Assembly: GCA_028278025.1 (NCBI GenBank)
Contig: JANQFE010000112.1
Span: 1-32,231, forward strand
Reading direction: 5' to 3'
Length of the DNA: 32,231 nucleotides
Origin: Thermodesulfobacteriota bacterium
GTDB lineage: Bacteria; Desulfobacterota; WTBG01; CAIYCZ01; CAIRTM01
Positions 17,913 to 23,557 of the stretch are shown piece by piece. Position 1 is the first letter of the stretch. The number at the start of each line of letters is the position of its first letter. Position numbers and translations under genes: made by a program. Under the pieces are notes generated by a model. It searched no databases. It had not been told where the DNA came from and saw nothing but the letters and a program-made list of their open reading frames with translations.

Positions 17913-19673
17913 ATGGTTTCACAAAGGATAATCTACATCTTTGCCTTTCTGTTTTTGGGGGGCTGTGCTCATGGTGTGTCTCAACATAATGCTTCTGCAA
18001 CAACCAACACAACGCTGAACCGGCATAGCCTGCCTACGAAGTCCTCTGCAGTATCTGTCCAGGGATATGAAGCTAATTCCAATCATTCGGGCACACGGGA
18101 AACAACAGCTGGGCGTAATCAAAGTCTACTCGATTCGGCAATTGATTTTTACCAAACTTCCAATGAATTTTGGGAACAAGGTGATATAGAAAATGCACTT
18201 GATGCCCTTGATAAGGCTTATTCGATTATACTGGCAGTTGGTCAGGATGCAGAACAAAACATTCTACAACAGAAAGAAGATTTACGCTTTACCATAGCCC
18301 GGCGCATCATGGAGGTATATGCTTCCCGCTTCAATGTCGTAAACGGTCATCAAAATGCTATTCCTCTGGTAATGAATAAGCATGTCGAGAAGGCCCTGAA
18401 ATCGTTTCAAGGCAAAGAGAAGCAGTTTTTCATTAATTCCTATGTACGCTCTGGCAAATACAGACCGGCAATTATGCGCGCACTCAAAGAAGAAGGGTTG
18501 CCTGAGGGATTATCCTGGTTGCCGTTGATAGAGAGTGGATTTAAAACAAGAGCACTGTCACGGGCACGGGCTCTTGGTATGTGGCAGTTTATTGCCTCAA
18601 CAGGGTATAAATTCGGCCTGCAAAGAAATGAATGGATTGATGAACGCATGGACCCGGAGAAATCTACCCGTGCAGCAATTGAATATCTCAAAGAGCTTCA
18701 CAGCATTTTCGGAGACTGGGCAACAGCGCTTGCGGCCTATAACTGTGGGGAGGGGCGGGTCCTGAAAGCTATCAAACGGCAGAAAATCAACTATCTTGAT
18801 GATTTCTGGGACCTTTACACGCGGCTGCCCTATGAAACTGCTTCATATGTGCCCAGATTTATTGCCCTCTTGCACATACTTAATACACCGGAAGATTATG
18901 GGTTTGCGTTGCCACCGCCTGCGGAAGAAACTGCGGTTGAGCACGTGACCATTGACAAACAGGTTCATGTAAAGACAATTGCCAAAAATATTGAAATTCC
19001 TTATGAAGACCTCAAAGACCTCAATCCGGAGCTGCGTAAAAATGTGACTCCTCCCAACCCGTATGCCCTGAAAGTACCGGCAGGCAAAGCAGAAATACTG
19101 CTTGCCAAGCTCAATGATATACCTATCTATGTTCCGCCGGTACCTCCCTACATAGTGCACCGGGTAAGAAACGGAGAATCACTGTCAGTCATCGCAAGAA
19201 AGTACAGGACTTCTGTAAGAGCTATAATGGCGATGAACGGACTTAAGAAGAACAATTTTATTAGAGCAGGCTGGAAGCTCAAAATACCCACGGGCCGAAG
19301 ATCTTACTCCAGCAAAGCCCGGCCACCTATTCACTCTGCAACACTTAAAGGGAATTTACTGGAGTATGTGGTCCGTAAAGGTGATTCTTTATGGGAAATA
19401 GCACACCGGTTCAATACCACCACCCAGGCTATTCGATCTTTGAATCAGCTTAAAACCACCCGTCTTGCAGTTGGACAGGTTCTCCTGGTACCTAAAGATA
19501 CAGCGGCTGGTTATGCCGGCGAGACAAAACCATATAAGGTCAAAAATGGTGACTCACCGTATCTGATTGCTAAAAGGCATAATATGAACCTGGCTGATTT
19601 TCTCAGGCTCAACCATCTTACCGCCAGAAGCACTATTTTCCCCGGGCAGAGTTTGCTCATCAGGGCCGATTAA
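17913..19673 (+). CDS. mltD: Membrane-bound lytic murein transglycosylase D-like lipoprotein with LysM repeats
   Basis: A 586-aa outer-membrane lipoprotein that cleaves peptidoglycan glycan strands. The signal peptide ends in a lipobox L-G-G-C (Cys18) followed by Ala, so it should be sorted to the outer membrane. The transglycosylase domain has catalytic Glu207 in LPLIESGF, then ALGMWQFIASTGYKFGL and ALAAYNCGEGRV. A degenerate LysM-like segment follows, then three clear LysM domains starting near 412, 483 and 539 (GESLSVIARKY, GDSLWEIAHRF, GDSPYLIAKRH). I chose the ATG at 17913 because AGGA lies 9 nt upstream and the signal peptide begins there; a longer open frame from 17751 would bury the signal. 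It converges with the response regulator gene, with only 6 bp between stops. Confidence 0.9.
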   Translation: MVSQRIIYIFAFLFLGGCAHGVSQHNASATTNTTLNRHSLPTKSSAVSVQGYEANSNHSGTRETTAGRNQSLLDSAIDFYQTSNEFWEQGDIENALDALDKAYSIILAVGQDAEQNILQQKEDLRFTIARRIMEVYASRFNVVNGHQNAIPLVMNKHVEKALKSFQGKEKQFFINSYVRSGKYRPAIMRALKEEGLPEGLSWLPLIESGFKTRALSRARALGMWQFIASTGYKFGLQRNEWIDERMDPEKSTRAAIEYLKELHSIFGDWATALAAYNCGEGRVLKAIKRQKINYLDDFWDLYTRLPYETASYVPRFIALLHILNTPEDYGFALPPPAEETAVEHVTIDKQVHVKTIAKNIEIPYEDLKDLNPELRKNVTPPNPYALKVPAGKAEILLAKLNDIPIYVPPVPPYIVHRVRNGESLSVIARKYRTSVRAIMAMNGLKKNNFIRAGWKLKIPTGRRSYSSKARPPIHSATLKGNLLEYVVRKGDSLWEIAHRFNTTTQAIRSLNQLKTTRLAVGQVLLVPKDTAAGYAGETKPYKVKNGDSPYLIAKRHNMNLADFLRLNHLTARSTIFPGQSLLIRAD

Positions 19674-19679
19674 TGATTT

Positions 19680-20300
19680 TTAACTGTTCCGGGTGGGGTC
19701 TTTTAGGTCAGCATAGTGCGGATAATGCTTTTCTAAACAAGCCGGACAGACACTATGACTAAGCATAACGTCCGTATTCTCAATAATGTACTCTTCCAGC
19801 TTTTGCCAAATCTCCTTGTCATCTCTTATTTTATGGCAATGCATGCAGATGGGTAAAATTCCCTGCAGGGTTTTTATGTGCGCAAGGGCCTCTTCAAGTT
19901 CTTTAACCCTGTTAGCCAGATCTGATTGAAGCTCCAGGATACGCTGGCCTGCTTTTATACGTGCCCGTAATTCATCGGTGTCAAAGGGCTTACTGATAAA
20001 GTCATCAGCCCCGGCTTCAAACCCGCTAACAACATCCTCTTTTGACCCGCGGGCCGTAATGAGAATAATATATGATATGGTTTCATTATCACGCTGACGG
20101 ATAGTACGGCAAATATCAATACCATGTGTGCCCGGCATCATCCAGTCCAGCAGCATGAAGTGCGGTGCATCAGGTTCCTGCAGCAGCAGTAATGCTTCAT
20201 TACCGTCAGCAGCCGAAACAACCTCATAACCCCATTTTTTCAAGCTGGTTTCAAGGAGTTTGCGAATTACCGGATCATCATCAGCAATCAAGATCTTCAT
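19680..20300 (-). CDS. Response regulator with C-terminal four-cysteine tail
   Basis: A 206-aa protein. Residues 1-120 are a receiver domain with acidic pocket DDD at 7-9, phospho-acceptor Asp52 (LLDWMMPG) and the conserved Lys in FISKPFD. A coiled coil (about 122-146) leads to a cysteine module with Cys152, 155, 185 and 188, spaced C-x2-C-x29-C-x2-C exactly as in the PAS protein at 130-1161. It has no DNA-binding or enzymatic output domain. No histidine kinase is encoded beside it. The transposon is inserted only 82 bp upstream of its start and may have replaced part of its promoter. Confidence 0.88.
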   Translation of the reverse strand: MKILIADDDPVIRKLLETSLKKWGYEVVSAADGNEALLLLQEPDAPHFMLLDWMMPGTHGIDICRTIRQRDNETISYIILITARGSKEDVVSGFEAGADDFISKPFDTDELRARIKAGQRILELQSDLANRVKELEEALAHIKTLQGILPICMHCHKIRDDKEIWQKLEEYIIENTDVMLSHSVCPACLEKHYPHYADLKDPTRNS

Positions 20301-20373
20301 ACCGGTACTACCTGCTCAGATGGTTCATTTTTGTCCAGCAATAACATAAAATATTTATTTTTTCAAGGGCTTG

Positions 20374-20381
20374 CCTCTTTC
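20374..20381. repeat. 8-bp target-site duplication, left copy
   Basis: CCTCTTTC directly abuts the left inverted repeat. The same 8 bp recur right after the right inverted repeat (23273-23280). IS1-family insertions typically duplicate 8-9 bp. Confidence 0.9.
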
Positions 20382-20409
20382 GGTAGTGTCCTAATTTGGG
20401 AATGAAAAT
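20382..20409 (+). repeat. Left terminal inverted repeat, 28 bp
   Basis: It starts GGTAGTGTCC and is identical over 28 bases to the reverse complement of 23245-23272. Beyond base 28 the similarity continues weakly with one gap. Confidence 0.93.
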
Positions 20410-20512
20410 ATGAATTTGTGACCTGATCTGTCAATTGCAGGTTTTATAATTATATAAAGTATTTATTTATAGTTCCCGAAAAGTACAGCAAAGCAGCAAT
20501 ACAAAATTGTTT

Positions 20513-20541
20513 TTGACAAGATATTCTTAATAAGATAGCCT
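20513..20541 (+). promoter_or_regulatory. Probable promoter of the dCTP-deaminase-like gene
   Basis: A perfect -35 TTGACA (20513-20518), a 17-bp spacer and a weak -10 TAGCCT (20536-20541) lie just before the gene. AAGGGGG precedes the ATG. Confidence 0.45.
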
Positions 20542-20562
20542 TAAAAAGAAGGGGGAATAACA

Positions 20563-21219
20563 ATGATATTAACAAACGAACAAATTATTGAGTCCTGCAA
20601 AAAAGGGGATATTCTCATTGACCCCTTTGAGGAGTCACAATTACAAGCCGCTAGTTATGATTTCCGTGTTGGTAGCCAAGGGGCAACGACTAGCACGAAG
20701 AAACTTGTTAATATAAAAGAAGAAGGATATTTGCTTTTACAGCCTGGGGATTTTGGCGTTATAACTGTTTTTGAAGAAATTAAATTGGGGCATCAAAATG
20801 CGGCAAGATTTGGGTTGCGGTCAAAATATGCCCGCAAAGGATTAATTGCTACTACTGGCCCACAAATTGATCCTGGTTATCACGGTAGGCTTATATTGGG
20901 CATTACCAATCTAACTCCAAAACCAGTATCTCTTCCATACAAAGACGATTTAGTGACTGTTGAGTTTCATCGCCTGGAGCAACCAACCACAAAACCTTAT
21001 GACGGCCCATATCAAAATAAACTTTCAATAGGGCCTGAAGAAATTTCTTTTATCACCGAAAGAGAAGGCATGGCCCTTTCTGAAGTTCTTACTACTCTTC
21101 GTTCTCTTAGCGAAAATGTTGGTGCATTATCAAGGGAGGTGAAAACCCTAGAATGGTTAATCCCAGTAATTTTGACAATTGGAATTGCTGTTATTGCTAT
21201 TATAGTATCTATTAAGTAA
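20563..21219 (+). CDS. dCTP deaminase/dUTPase-fold protein with C-terminal membrane anchor, probably not a deaminase
   Basis: A 218-aa transposon passenger. Residues 1-140 match the trimeric Dcd/dUTPase fold: QAASYDFRVG, LLQPGDFGVI, LRSKYARKGL (Arg86, Ser87, Arg91, as in the triphosphate-binding loop), and IDPGYHGRLILG with Asp103. In E. coli Dcd the general base is Glu138 in G-C-I-V-L-E; the aligned position here is Gly113 in G-R-L-I-L-G, so deamination is unlikely. A putative coiled coil (about 170-197) and a single hydrophobic helix (about 198-217) follow, with a very short charged end, so the nucleotide-binding domain would face the cytoplasm as a tail-anchored protein. AAGGGGG precedes the ATG. 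It may bind nucleotides as a sensor or scaffold; that is inference. Confidence 0.7.
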   Translation: MILTNEQIIESCKKGDILIDPFEESQLQAASYDFRVGSQGATTSTKKLVNIKEEGYLLLQPGDFGVITVFEEIKLGHQNAARFGLRSKYARKGLIATTGPQIDPGYHGRLILGITNLTPKPVSLPYKDDLVTVEFHRLEQPTTKPYDGPYQNKLSIGPEEISFITEREGMALSEVLTTLRSLSENVGALSREVKTLEWLIPVILTIGIAVIAIIVSIK

Positions 21220-21323
21220 AACAACTATATCGAAAGCACTTCCCCCCACCCCCACACATGATCCGTAATACCTGCTCCCATAGCAGGAGTAACCCGCAGC
21301 GAGCTGTGAATCCGCATGAAATT

Positions 21324-22046
21324 TTAGTGGTAAAAATGCAGGGCAAGGGCGGCCTTCAGGTTTTCCAGCTTCTTTGAAAAAGCATTGGTAAGGCGGGTGA
21401 ATCGTCTTAACTGCATACGGACAGTGAGGTTTTGCCTCTCAATGTATGAAGTCGATATTTTACCAAAGTCCGGCATACCTTCGATCACCCTGGATATGAC
21501 CTCTTTGATCCGTGGGGGAGAGTAGCGTTTTTCCTCCTGATCTTTGCCGTATATCTTTATGAGCTGGGCATAGTCCACTTCACCGCCAAAGGCATCCTCA
21601 ACGGCAGGCAGATAGGCATTAAGACCGTCTGTAGTCAGTTGTATGCGGCCATTACCCTGTAGTTTTTCGTGAAGCCGCAGCATAAACTTATGGGCTGTCA
21701 TGGCATCACGTTTACCGACAACATAGGCGGGGATAAGCTTTGAGTCGGCATCAATAGCGATAAACACGTATTGATCGCCCTGCGTGTAGTCGTACCTCTT
21801 TGATCTTTTCAGGGTCTTTTCTTTTTTGCCGACATAGCACCAGACTTCGTCGGCCTGGATGTGTTTGGAATGAAAATCTTTCAAGTGGGTATTCATAGCA
21901 CTTTTGCATTTCTCTCCGGCGCTCAGGATAAGTCTCATAATAGTGTCTCTGTGAACGCCTGTGAGCCGTTCAGTTGAGCGAATTGAATTGCCTTCTACCA
22001 GTATGTTTAAAACCTGTGTTTTCTTTTCCATTGATAATGTATTCAT
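21324..22046 (-). CDS. IS1-family-like DDE transposase
   Basis: A 240-aa transposase in one uninterrupted frame, unlike classical IS1 where insA and insB are joined by frameshifting. It has an N-terminal helix-turn-helix (GNSIRSTERLTGVHRDTI). The catalytic triad candidates are Asp66 (QADEVW), Asp140 (LTTDGLNAY) and Glu203 (SYIERQNLTVRM), with FIAIDADSKLIPAYVVGKRD between. AAGGAGG lies 6 nt before the ATG at 22046. A fully consensus - strand promoter lies about 290 bp upstream (22334-22362), and a nearer TATAAT with a poor -35 lies at 22083-22088. The length and motifs look complete, so the protein may be active. Confidence 0.88.
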   Translation of the reverse strand: MNTLSMEKKTQVLNILVEGNSIRSTERLTGVHRDTIMRLILSAGEKCKSAMNTHLKDFHSKHIQADEVWCYVGKKEKTLKRSKRYDYTQGDQYVFIAIDADSKLIPAYVVGKRDAMTAHKFMLRLHEKLQGNGRIQLTTDGLNAYLPAVEDAFGGEVDYAQLIKIYGKDQEEKRYSPPRIKEVISRVIEGMPDFGKISTSYIERQNLTVRMQLRRFTRLTNAFSKKLENLKAALALHFYH

Positions 22047-22061
22047 TGTTGACCTCCTTGC

Positions 22062-22090
22062 TTGACAGGAGGCCCGCTATTAATTATATT
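22062..22090 (+). promoter_or_regulatory. Strong sigma70-type promoter for the first small RNA
   Basis: TTGACA (22062-22067), a 17-bp spacer and TATATT (22085-22090). The predicted start is near 22097. No open frame with a ribosome binding site follows before the terminator at 22137-22172. Its -10 overlaps a TATAAT on the other strand. Confidence 0.6.
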
Positions 22091-22123
22091 TTAATTGATC
22101 CCGTTATAGGGTCTTAGCGGGCC
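22071..22123. repeat. 9-bp inverted repeat GGCCCGCTA / TAGCGGGCC
   Basis: Perfect arms at 22071-22079 and 22115-22123 are separated by 35 bp. The left arm lies inside the promoter spacer of the first small RNA. It could be an operator, or part of a fold in transcripts that cross the whole region, such as the - strand transposase leader. Confidence 0.6.
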
Positions 22124-22172
22124 GTTACGGGGTTATGGGGTCTCAAGTGCTGCTACACAAGAGACCCCTTTT
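22097..22172 (+). ncRNA. Putative small structured RNA 1 (about 75 nt)
   Basis: The boundaries are set by a consensus promoter (22062-22090) and an intrinsic terminator (22137-22172). Inside are two similar short hairpin-prone segments (around CCCGTTATAGGG and CCGTTACGG) and the sequence GGGTCTTA, which can pair with the 3' arm of the second RNA's terminator. It is transcribed opposite to, and would be antisense to, any transposase mRNA started at the - strand consensus promoter. Known RNA families were not searched. Confidence 0.5.
22137..22172 (+). terminator. Intrinsic terminator of small RNA 1
   Basis: GGGGTCTC (22137-22144) pairs with GAGACCCC (22161-22168). Inner GTG/CAC pairs and a 6-nt loop complete the hairpin, and TTTT follows on the + strand. 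Confidence 0.75.
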
Positions 22173-22183
22173 AGACTTTCTTC

Positions 22184-22212
22184 TTGACAAAGGGTGGTGG
22201 TCTAGGTAAAAT
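22184..22212 (+). promoter_or_regulatory. Strong sigma70-type promoter for the second small RNA
   Basis: TTGACA (22184-22189), a 17-bp spacer and TAAAAT (22207-22212). The predicted start at about 22219 coincides with the first base of the stem GAAATCAC. Confidence 0.65.
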
Positions 22213-22218
22213 ATAAAC

Positions 22219-22320
22219 GAAATCACGGGTTATTGTTAAAAACATCATTTTTACCTCTTATAATAAGTGATTTCAATGTGTTAGGGTCTTACCGATGGCG
22301 GTCGGTAAGACCCTTTTCTT
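22219..22320 (+). ncRNA. Putative small structured RNA 2 (about 100 nt)
   Basis: It runs from the predicted start of the promoter at 22184-22212 to the terminator at 22284-22320. GAAATCAC (22219-22226) pairs perfectly with GTGATTTC (22267-22274), and inner TTATT/AATAA and TAAAAA/TTTTTA pairs continue the stem. A 12-bp terminator hairpin follows. The 5' end of the stem at the predicted +1 is a good sign of a real RNA gene. No ribosome binding site plus open frame is present. Confidence 0.55.
22284..22320 (+). terminator. Strong intrinsic terminator of small RNA 2
   Basis: A 12-bp perfect stem (GGGTCTTACCGA, 22284-22295, with TCGGTAAGACCC, 22302-22313) has a 6-nt loop and is followed by TTTTCTTTT. 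The 3' arm shares AGACCC-TTTT with the terminator of RNA 1. Confidence 0.85.
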
Positions 22321-22322
22321 TT

Positions 22323-22346
22323 ATATGTCTTCAATTATAGACATAT
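22323..22346. promoter_or_regulatory. Inverted repeat over the -10 of the leftward promoter, possible operator
   Basis: ATATGTCT (22323-22330) and AGACATAT (22339-22346) form perfect 8-bp arms with an 8-bp centre. They cover the -10 and the predicted start of the - strand promoter. Confidence 0.5.
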
Positions 22347-22362
22347 TTTAACTGTCTGTCAA
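22334..22362 (-). promoter_or_regulatory. Fully consensus sigma70 promoter reading toward the transposase
   Basis: On the - strand, TTGACA (22362-22357), a 17-bp spacer and TATAAT (22339-22334): every consensus base matches. The predicted start near 22327 would give the transposase mRNA a leader of about 280 nt that is complementary to both putative small RNAs. Confidence 0.65.
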
Positions 22363-22417
22363 GTATTTTGTTCTTTTTTCTACAATTAAAATACACCATT
22401 AAAATAATATTTTGTAC

Positions 22418-22446
22418 TTGACAAGTGGAGAACAATATCCTATATA
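22418..22446 (+). promoter_or_regulatory. Promoter of the second passenger gene
   Basis: TTGACA (22418-22423), a 17-bp spacer and TATATA (22441-22446), 33 bp before the gene. TACTTGACA here is the inverted copy of TGTCAAGTA at 22357-22365, so the -35 boxes of the two divergent promoters form a 9-bp inverted repeat. Confidence 0.65.
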
Positions 22447-22478
22447 TTTAATCAAGGATAATTATAGGAGATTGAAAA

Positions 22479-23234
22479 ATGGAAAAGAAAAAAGAACGCA
22501 AACCTGTGAAAAGAAGTCCCGGATATCCCATGATTAGCCTTAAAGATGCTATTGGCAAGGCTTTGATACTTTGGAACAAAGACGGATCAAACCCCATGCC
22601 CGTTGCAGCTGTTTACGATCACCTAGGTTATAAGCAAGCTGGTGGTTATGCTGCAAGAATAGTTGCAGCTTTGAAGAAATTTGACTTGATTTCTGAGAGT
22701 AGGGGTGCTATAACTTTAACTGAAAATGCAATAAATTTAGCATTACATAAGCCCGACAATGAAAGCTATAAAGATACATTAAAGAAAATAGCTGTAAAAC
22801 CTGCTGTTTACAGAATAATTTTTGATCAATTTAATGGTAATATACCCTCTGATGAAACTCTCAGGATAAAGTTAATTCAGGAATATGGATTTAACCACAA
22901 AAGTGTTGATGATTTTATTGATAAGTTCAAAGAGACAATTAAATTTGCTGAATTAACACAGGGAGAGGTTCAGGCAGAGGATGGTAAGGAAGGACAAGAA
23001 AATATGACGGGTGCAACGGGTCAACCGAAAATACCGTGCATAAAAGTAAATGGAACGGGTAATACAGAGATTTTAAAATCTTATGACATTCCCCTTAATG
23101 ATAATCACGCAACCATTTCATTTAAAAATCTACCTTTGGACAGAGAGGATTTAGAAGATTTAAAAAGGTGGATTGATTTTTTTGGTAATAAGCTGATTAA
23201 AAAAGAATCTCCCCCAGACGGACAAGATACCTAA
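22479..23234 (+). CDS. Transposon passenger protein of unknown function, possible winged-helix N-terminus
   Basis: I do not recognise a characterised family. The 251-aa protein starts with a basic stretch (MEKKKERKPVKRSPGYPMIS). It then has a region (about 18-95) with the look of a winged-helix domain: a YDHLGYKQAGGYAARIVAALKKF helix pair followed by LISESRGAITLTENAINLAL. I have seen similar 'Y-P-x-I-S-L-x-D/E-A-I' openings in unannotated bacterial proteins. The middle is helical (100-160), with an acidic Gly/Gln linker (165-185) and an acidic C-terminal helix. AGGAG precedes the ATG by 8 nt, and a consensus promoter lies just upstream. The gene ends 10 bp before the right inverted repeat. 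DNA or RNA binding is an inference from the fold impression. Confidence 0.7.
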   Translation: MEKKKERKPVKRSPGYPMISLKDAIGKALILWNKDGSNPMPVAAVYDHLGYKQAGGYAARIVAALKKFDLISESRGAITLTENAINLALHKPDNESYKDTLKKIAVKPAVYRIIFDQFNGNIPSDETLRIKLIQEYGFNHKSVDDFIDKFKETIKFAELTQGEVQAEDGKEGQENMTGATGQPKIPCIKVNGTGNTEILKSYDIPLNDNHATISFKNLPLDREDLEDLKRWIDFFGNKLIKKESPPDGQDT

Positions 23235-23244
23235 TTCAATTTCA

Positions 23245-23272
23245 ATTTTCATTCCCAAATTAGGACACTACC
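23245..23272 (-). repeat. Right terminal inverted repeat, 28 bp
   Basis: The perfect reverse complement of 20382-20409; it defines the right end of the transposon. Confidence 0.93.
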
Positions 23273-23280
23273 CCTCTTTC
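23273..23280. repeat. 8-bp target-site duplication, right copy
   Basis: CCTCTTTC, identical to 20374-20381. Confidence 0.9.
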
Positions 23281-23387
23281 AGACAGAGCAGCATAATAAG
23301 AGGTTTCTCTACAGAAGTATGAAAAAATTACATAGAAAAACAACTACTTAGACATTTATAGCCCTAAAAACCAGATTGAATCAAATG

Positions 23388-23432
23388 TACAGTATATTGT
23401 ATGGTTAATTAATAAAGATACAATATACTGTA
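23388..23432. promoter_or_regulatory. 15-bp perfect inverted repeat, operator or AT-rich terminator
   Basis: TACAGTATATTGTAT (23388-23402) and its exact complement (23418-23432) are separated by 15 bp. It is followed by GTATTTTTTTC, so a terminator is possible, but no host gene ends nearby on the + strand. It ends 12 bp upstream of the -35 of the LysM gene promoter, which favours a regulatory site. Confidence 0.55.
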
Positions 23433-23443
23433 GTATTTTTTTC

Positions 23444-23472
23444 TTGACACACAATTATTAGCAACCTATACT
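23444..23472 (+). promoter_or_regulatory. Promoter of the LysM/transglycosylase gene
   Basis: TTGACA (23444-23449), a 17-bp spacer and TATACT (23467-23472). The leader to the first ATG is about 80 nt. Confidence 0.6.
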
Positions 23473-23557
23473 GCATTTGGTTAAAAAGCGGTTAAATTTC
23501 CATTAAGCTTTCATTAGCGGCCAGGGATTATTCCATAATTCTACTTTTATAATCAGC

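Larger units (their letters stand above)
20382..23272. mobile_element. IS1-family-like transposon carrying two passenger genes and putative small RNAs
   Basis: A 2,891-bp element bounded by 28-bp perfect inverted repeats (beginning GGTAGTGTCCTAATTTGG) and flanked by a perfect 8-bp duplication. It contains one IS1-like transposase on the - strand, a dCTP-deaminase-like membrane gene and an unrecognised gene on the + strand, and a 432-bp promoter- and hairpin-rich intergenic. Plain IS1-family elements are usually about 0.7-1.2 kb, so this one is much enlarged by passengers. Perfect ends, perfect duplication and an intact transposase suggest a recent insertion and possible activity. It was inserted between the response regulator and the LysM gene. 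Confidence 0.9.

Noticed and set aside
21262..21290. Hairpin CCTGCT / AGCAGG after the dCTP-deaminase-like gene as a terminator
   Set aside because: The stem is only 6 bp and no T-run follows on either strand.
22047..22478. OMEGA-type or bridge-type guide RNA for the transposon
   Set aside because: The transposase is an IS1-like DDE enzyme, not TnpB/IscB or IS110, and no sequence matching the target duplication or ends was seen in the putative RNAs.
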